A stretch of 7,239 bases of DNA from contig CAMLCX010000241.1 of the NCBI GenBank assembly GCA_946478635.1, positions 1-7,239 of the forward strand. Reading direction: 5' to 3'. Positions 5,746 through 7,239 of the stretch are shown piece by piece. The position numbers and the translations under genes were made by a program. Source of the DNA: an uncultured Pseudomonadota bacterium (GTDB taxonomy: Bacteria > Desulfobacterota_B > Binatia > UBA9968). Under the pieces are notes generated by a model that saw nothing but the letters and a program-made list of their open reading frames with translations, searched no databases and was not told where the DNA came from. How positions within the stretch are numbered: the stretch's first letter is position 1; each line of letters opens with the position of its first letter.

Positions 5746-6135
5746 ATGAGCAACACGGCTAAGAAAATATTGATTGTTGACGGAGATGACGCCTTTAGAG
5801 AATCGCTTCTGACCTTTCTCAAAGGTTTGGGGCACGAAGTCTTCGAAGCGACTACCGGTCCCGATGCCATTGCCAAGGCATCCAGCACACTGCCGGATTT
5901 GATCCTCATGGACGTGCGCCTGCCCGGGATGAATGGCGATGACGTGACAAAGCGACTAAAAACGAATATAGCCACCCGAAACATTCCGGTGGTCATCAAT
6001 AGCGGTTGGACGACTGCTTGCAACGTTGAAGAGCGTATCAGCCGCGCGCTTCTTGCAGGAGCCGCCGAGGTTCTCTACAAACCGTTTCAGTTCGCGACGC
6101 TGCGTGGTGTTCTGCGCAGTTATCTGTTTGCCTAG
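5746..6135 (+). CDS. Single-domain (CheY-like) response regulator
   Basis: A 129-residue protein consisting of one receiver domain with no output domain. It would take a phosphoryl group from a histidine kinase and act by protein contact. The phospho-acceptor is D56 in L-M-D-V-R-L-P-G-M-N-G, the switch residue is S86 and the conserved lysine is K112 in Y-K-P-F. The acidic pocket reads V-D-G-D-D, with D12 present but glycine at position 13 where a second Asp or Glu is usual; D14 and D15 follow. The region after strand 4 reads V-V-I-N-S-G-W. ATG at 5746 is the first start after an in-frame stop (TAA at 5734) and has no Shine-Dalgarno sequence. No kinase is adjacent, so it is an orphan. It converges on the solute-binding protein at 6346. 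Confidence 0.88.
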   Translation: MSNTAKKILIVDGDDAFRESLLTFLKGLGHEVFEATTGPDAIAKASSTLPDLILMDVRLPGMNGDDVTKRLKTNIATRNIPVVINSGWTTACNVEERISRALLAGAAEVLYKPFQFATLRGVLRSYLFA

Positions 6136-6172
6136 AAACAATTACGCCGCTTTTCTTTGCGTTCCGCGAACA

Positions 6173-6188
6173 ACAACGAAATCGTTGT
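6173..6188. terminator. Perfect palindrome downstream of the response regulator
   Basis: ACAACGA (6173-6179) and TCGTTGT (6182-6188) are perfect 7-base arms around AA. It lies 38 bases after the stop at 6135, in a convergent gap. As RNA it would form a small stem with a tight loop and no strong T run. As DNA it also looks like a site for a dimeric regulator, though no promoter is evident beside it. Confidence 0.3.
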
Positions 6189-6301
6189 CTGTCACCTTTA
6201 ATCAAGATTGAACTTTTTAATTTCGTAAAAGCACCCGGAGCAACAGCCGTGAAAGCCGGCGAAGTGAAGTGCTCAAAGAAGCCAATGTCTGTTCCCCAGC
6301 T

Positions 6302-6330
6302 TTGAACCTTGACCCGTTGAACATTGAACG
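6302..6330. repeat. Second TTGAAC repeat cluster
   Basis: TTGAAC at 6302, TTGACC at 6309, TTGAAC at 6317 and TTGAACG at 6324 form a degenerate tandem array with a 7-8 base step. It repeats the motif of the block at 3231-3266 and sits just outside the 3' end of the gene at 6346. Confidence 0.5.
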
Positions 6331-6345
6331 CTTCCCAGTCGCCCC

Positions 6346-7239
6346 CTACCGCCCCAGCCCCAACTTCCCAAACGTTCCGTCCTTCTCCATCTCCTCGAGA
6401 AAGCGCCGGTCGATCAGCTGCTCGGCTTTTACTTGCTTGGCGCGGGGATCGGTCTTAGCGATCTCGTCGAGATTCGTCTGGATCGCAATCGGTTTGATGT
6501 CCAACTTCGGCTCGAGCACCTTCATCTCTGCAGTGTAGGCCGCATCGAAAACCTTTCGATCGGTGAGGCCGATTTTCTTGGCCATCAGCCGGAACGCCAA
6601 TTCGCGGTCGGTTCTCATGATTTTGTAGGACTCGGCCATCATATGCATGAACTGGCTGATCACCTTGGGGCGCTTGGCGATAACCGAACGTAAAGTCACG
6701 AAGCCCGTCGCCACGTACGGCGGCTTGATCTCGCGCCCGTCGATGACGTAATTGAAGCCCTGAAACGCCACGCGAGTGTCCTGCGGGGTCGTCAGCGACG
6801 CTGCATCGACAGCACCGGTAGCGAGCGCGAGATAAGTCTCCGGCGCGCCGCCCGTTTGAATCAAGTTGGCGTCTTTGAGAGGATCCAGGCCCTTCAGCCG
6901 CATGGCGAGTTGGGCAAAATAGTGCGAGTTGCCACCGATGCGGCCGACGCCGATGCGTTTGCCTTTCAAATCCTCGGGGCGCTTGATGTCCGGCTTGCCC
7001 ATGATGCTGTGGGTCAGCACATTTTTCACCGAGCCGATAAAGACGAAATCGGTATTGCCGCTCAAGTACGCGCGAATCGGTCCCTCGCCGCCGACCATGG
7101 CCACGCTGCCGTTGCCGCCGCTCATCGCCGCGGTGACAATGCCCGACGAGGCGATATAAACCAGCTGAAAGTCGAGATCGTACTTCGGATAGAGTCGAGC
7201 TTCCTCGGCAAACCACGGCAGCGCCATGGCCACGCTCGG
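6346..7239 (-). CDS. NMT1/THI5-type substrate-binding protein, 5'-truncated by window edge
   Basis: The last 297 residues of a periplasmic solute-binding protein, paralogous to the one at 2025-3038. The frame runs open to the window edge. By alignment with the paralogue about 40 N-terminal residues, including the signal peptide, are missing, so the GTG at 7233 should not be taken as the start. Shared blocks include P-W-F-A-x-E-A, L-T-H-S-I, L-K-G-K-R-I-G-V-x-R-I-G, H-Y-F-A, G-G-A-P-E-T, a long R-S-x-I-A-K-R segment and T-D-P-R-A-K-x-V-K near the end. Ligand-contacting loops differ (for example T-T-P-Q-D-T here against T-V-P-T-D-A), so the two probably bind different ligands. Its operon partners, if any, lie outside the window. 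It ends with TAG at 6346. Confidence 0.85.
   Translation of the reverse strand, partial: PSVAMALPWFAEEARLYPKYDLDFQLVYIASSGIVTAAMSGGNGSVAMVGGEGPIRAYLSGNTDFVFIGSVKNVLTHSIMGKPDIKRPEDLKGKRIGVGRIGGNSHYFAQLAMRLKGLDPLKDANLIQTGGAPETYLALATGAVDAASLTTPQDTRVAFQGFNYVIDGREIKPPYVATGFVTLRSVIAKRPKVISQFMHMMAESYKIMRTDRELAFRLMAKKIGLTDRKVFDAAYTAEMKVLEPKLDIKPIAIQTNLDEIAKTDPRAKQVKAEQLIDRRFLEEMEKDGTFGKLGLGR

Noticed and set aside
5561..6023. Small frames at 5561-5749 (+) and 5622-6023 (-) as genes or transposase remnants
   Set aside because: The first has no ribosome binding site or recognisable motif, and the second is mostly antisense to the response regulator. No transposase signature or terminal repeats were found.
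6455..7216. 253-residue minus-strand open frame overlapping the last gene
   Set aside because: It is an alternate frame of the NMT1-type gene on the same strand; its Arg-rich composition is typical of a shifted frame.

Overview
The window looks like chromosomal DNA from a GC-rich, Gram-negative, probably environmental and uncultured bacterium. Supporting signs are three exported ABC-type solute-binding proteins with no transport partners nearby, a Tim44-like protein, and intergenic DNA full of short degenerate repeats. An assignment to Binatota, Rokubacteria or another soil proteobacterial-type lineage would be a guess from gene content. No rRNA, tRNA, CRISPR array, insertion sequence or phage gene was seen.

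Layout: the 3' part of a Tim44-like gene (+, 2-463) is followed by a 240-bp convergent gap with four inverted repeats, two of them carrying a REP-like core. Two solute-binding protein genes then lie on the minus strand: an iron/polyamine-type protein (704-1753) and an NMT1/THI5-type protein (2025-3038). The 271-bp gap between them holds, in minus-strand order, a weak hairpin, three direct repeats at exactly 11-bp spacing, a good sigma-54-type promoter and a strong ribosome binding site. Diverging from the NMT1-type gene is a DUF6282-like amidohydrolase (+, 3347-4360). It converges on a patatin-like lipase (-, 4408-5322). A 423-bp stretch with no recognisable gene leads to a single-domain response regulator (+, 5746-6135), which converges on a second NMT1-type solute-binding protein (-, 6346 to the window edge).

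How the genes may work together: the NMT1-type protein at 2025-3038 and the amidohydrolase share a divergent regulatory region, so a scavenging pair (capture of an organic solute, then hydrolysis or decarboxylation) is possible. No substrate can be read from the sequence, and no permease or ATPase is present. The two NMT1-type proteins are clear paralogues. I see no wholly new multi-gene system. The most informative non-coding signals are the sigma-54-like arrangement before the 704-1753 gene, the palindrome cluster at 462-663, and a possibly leaderless start for the response regulator.
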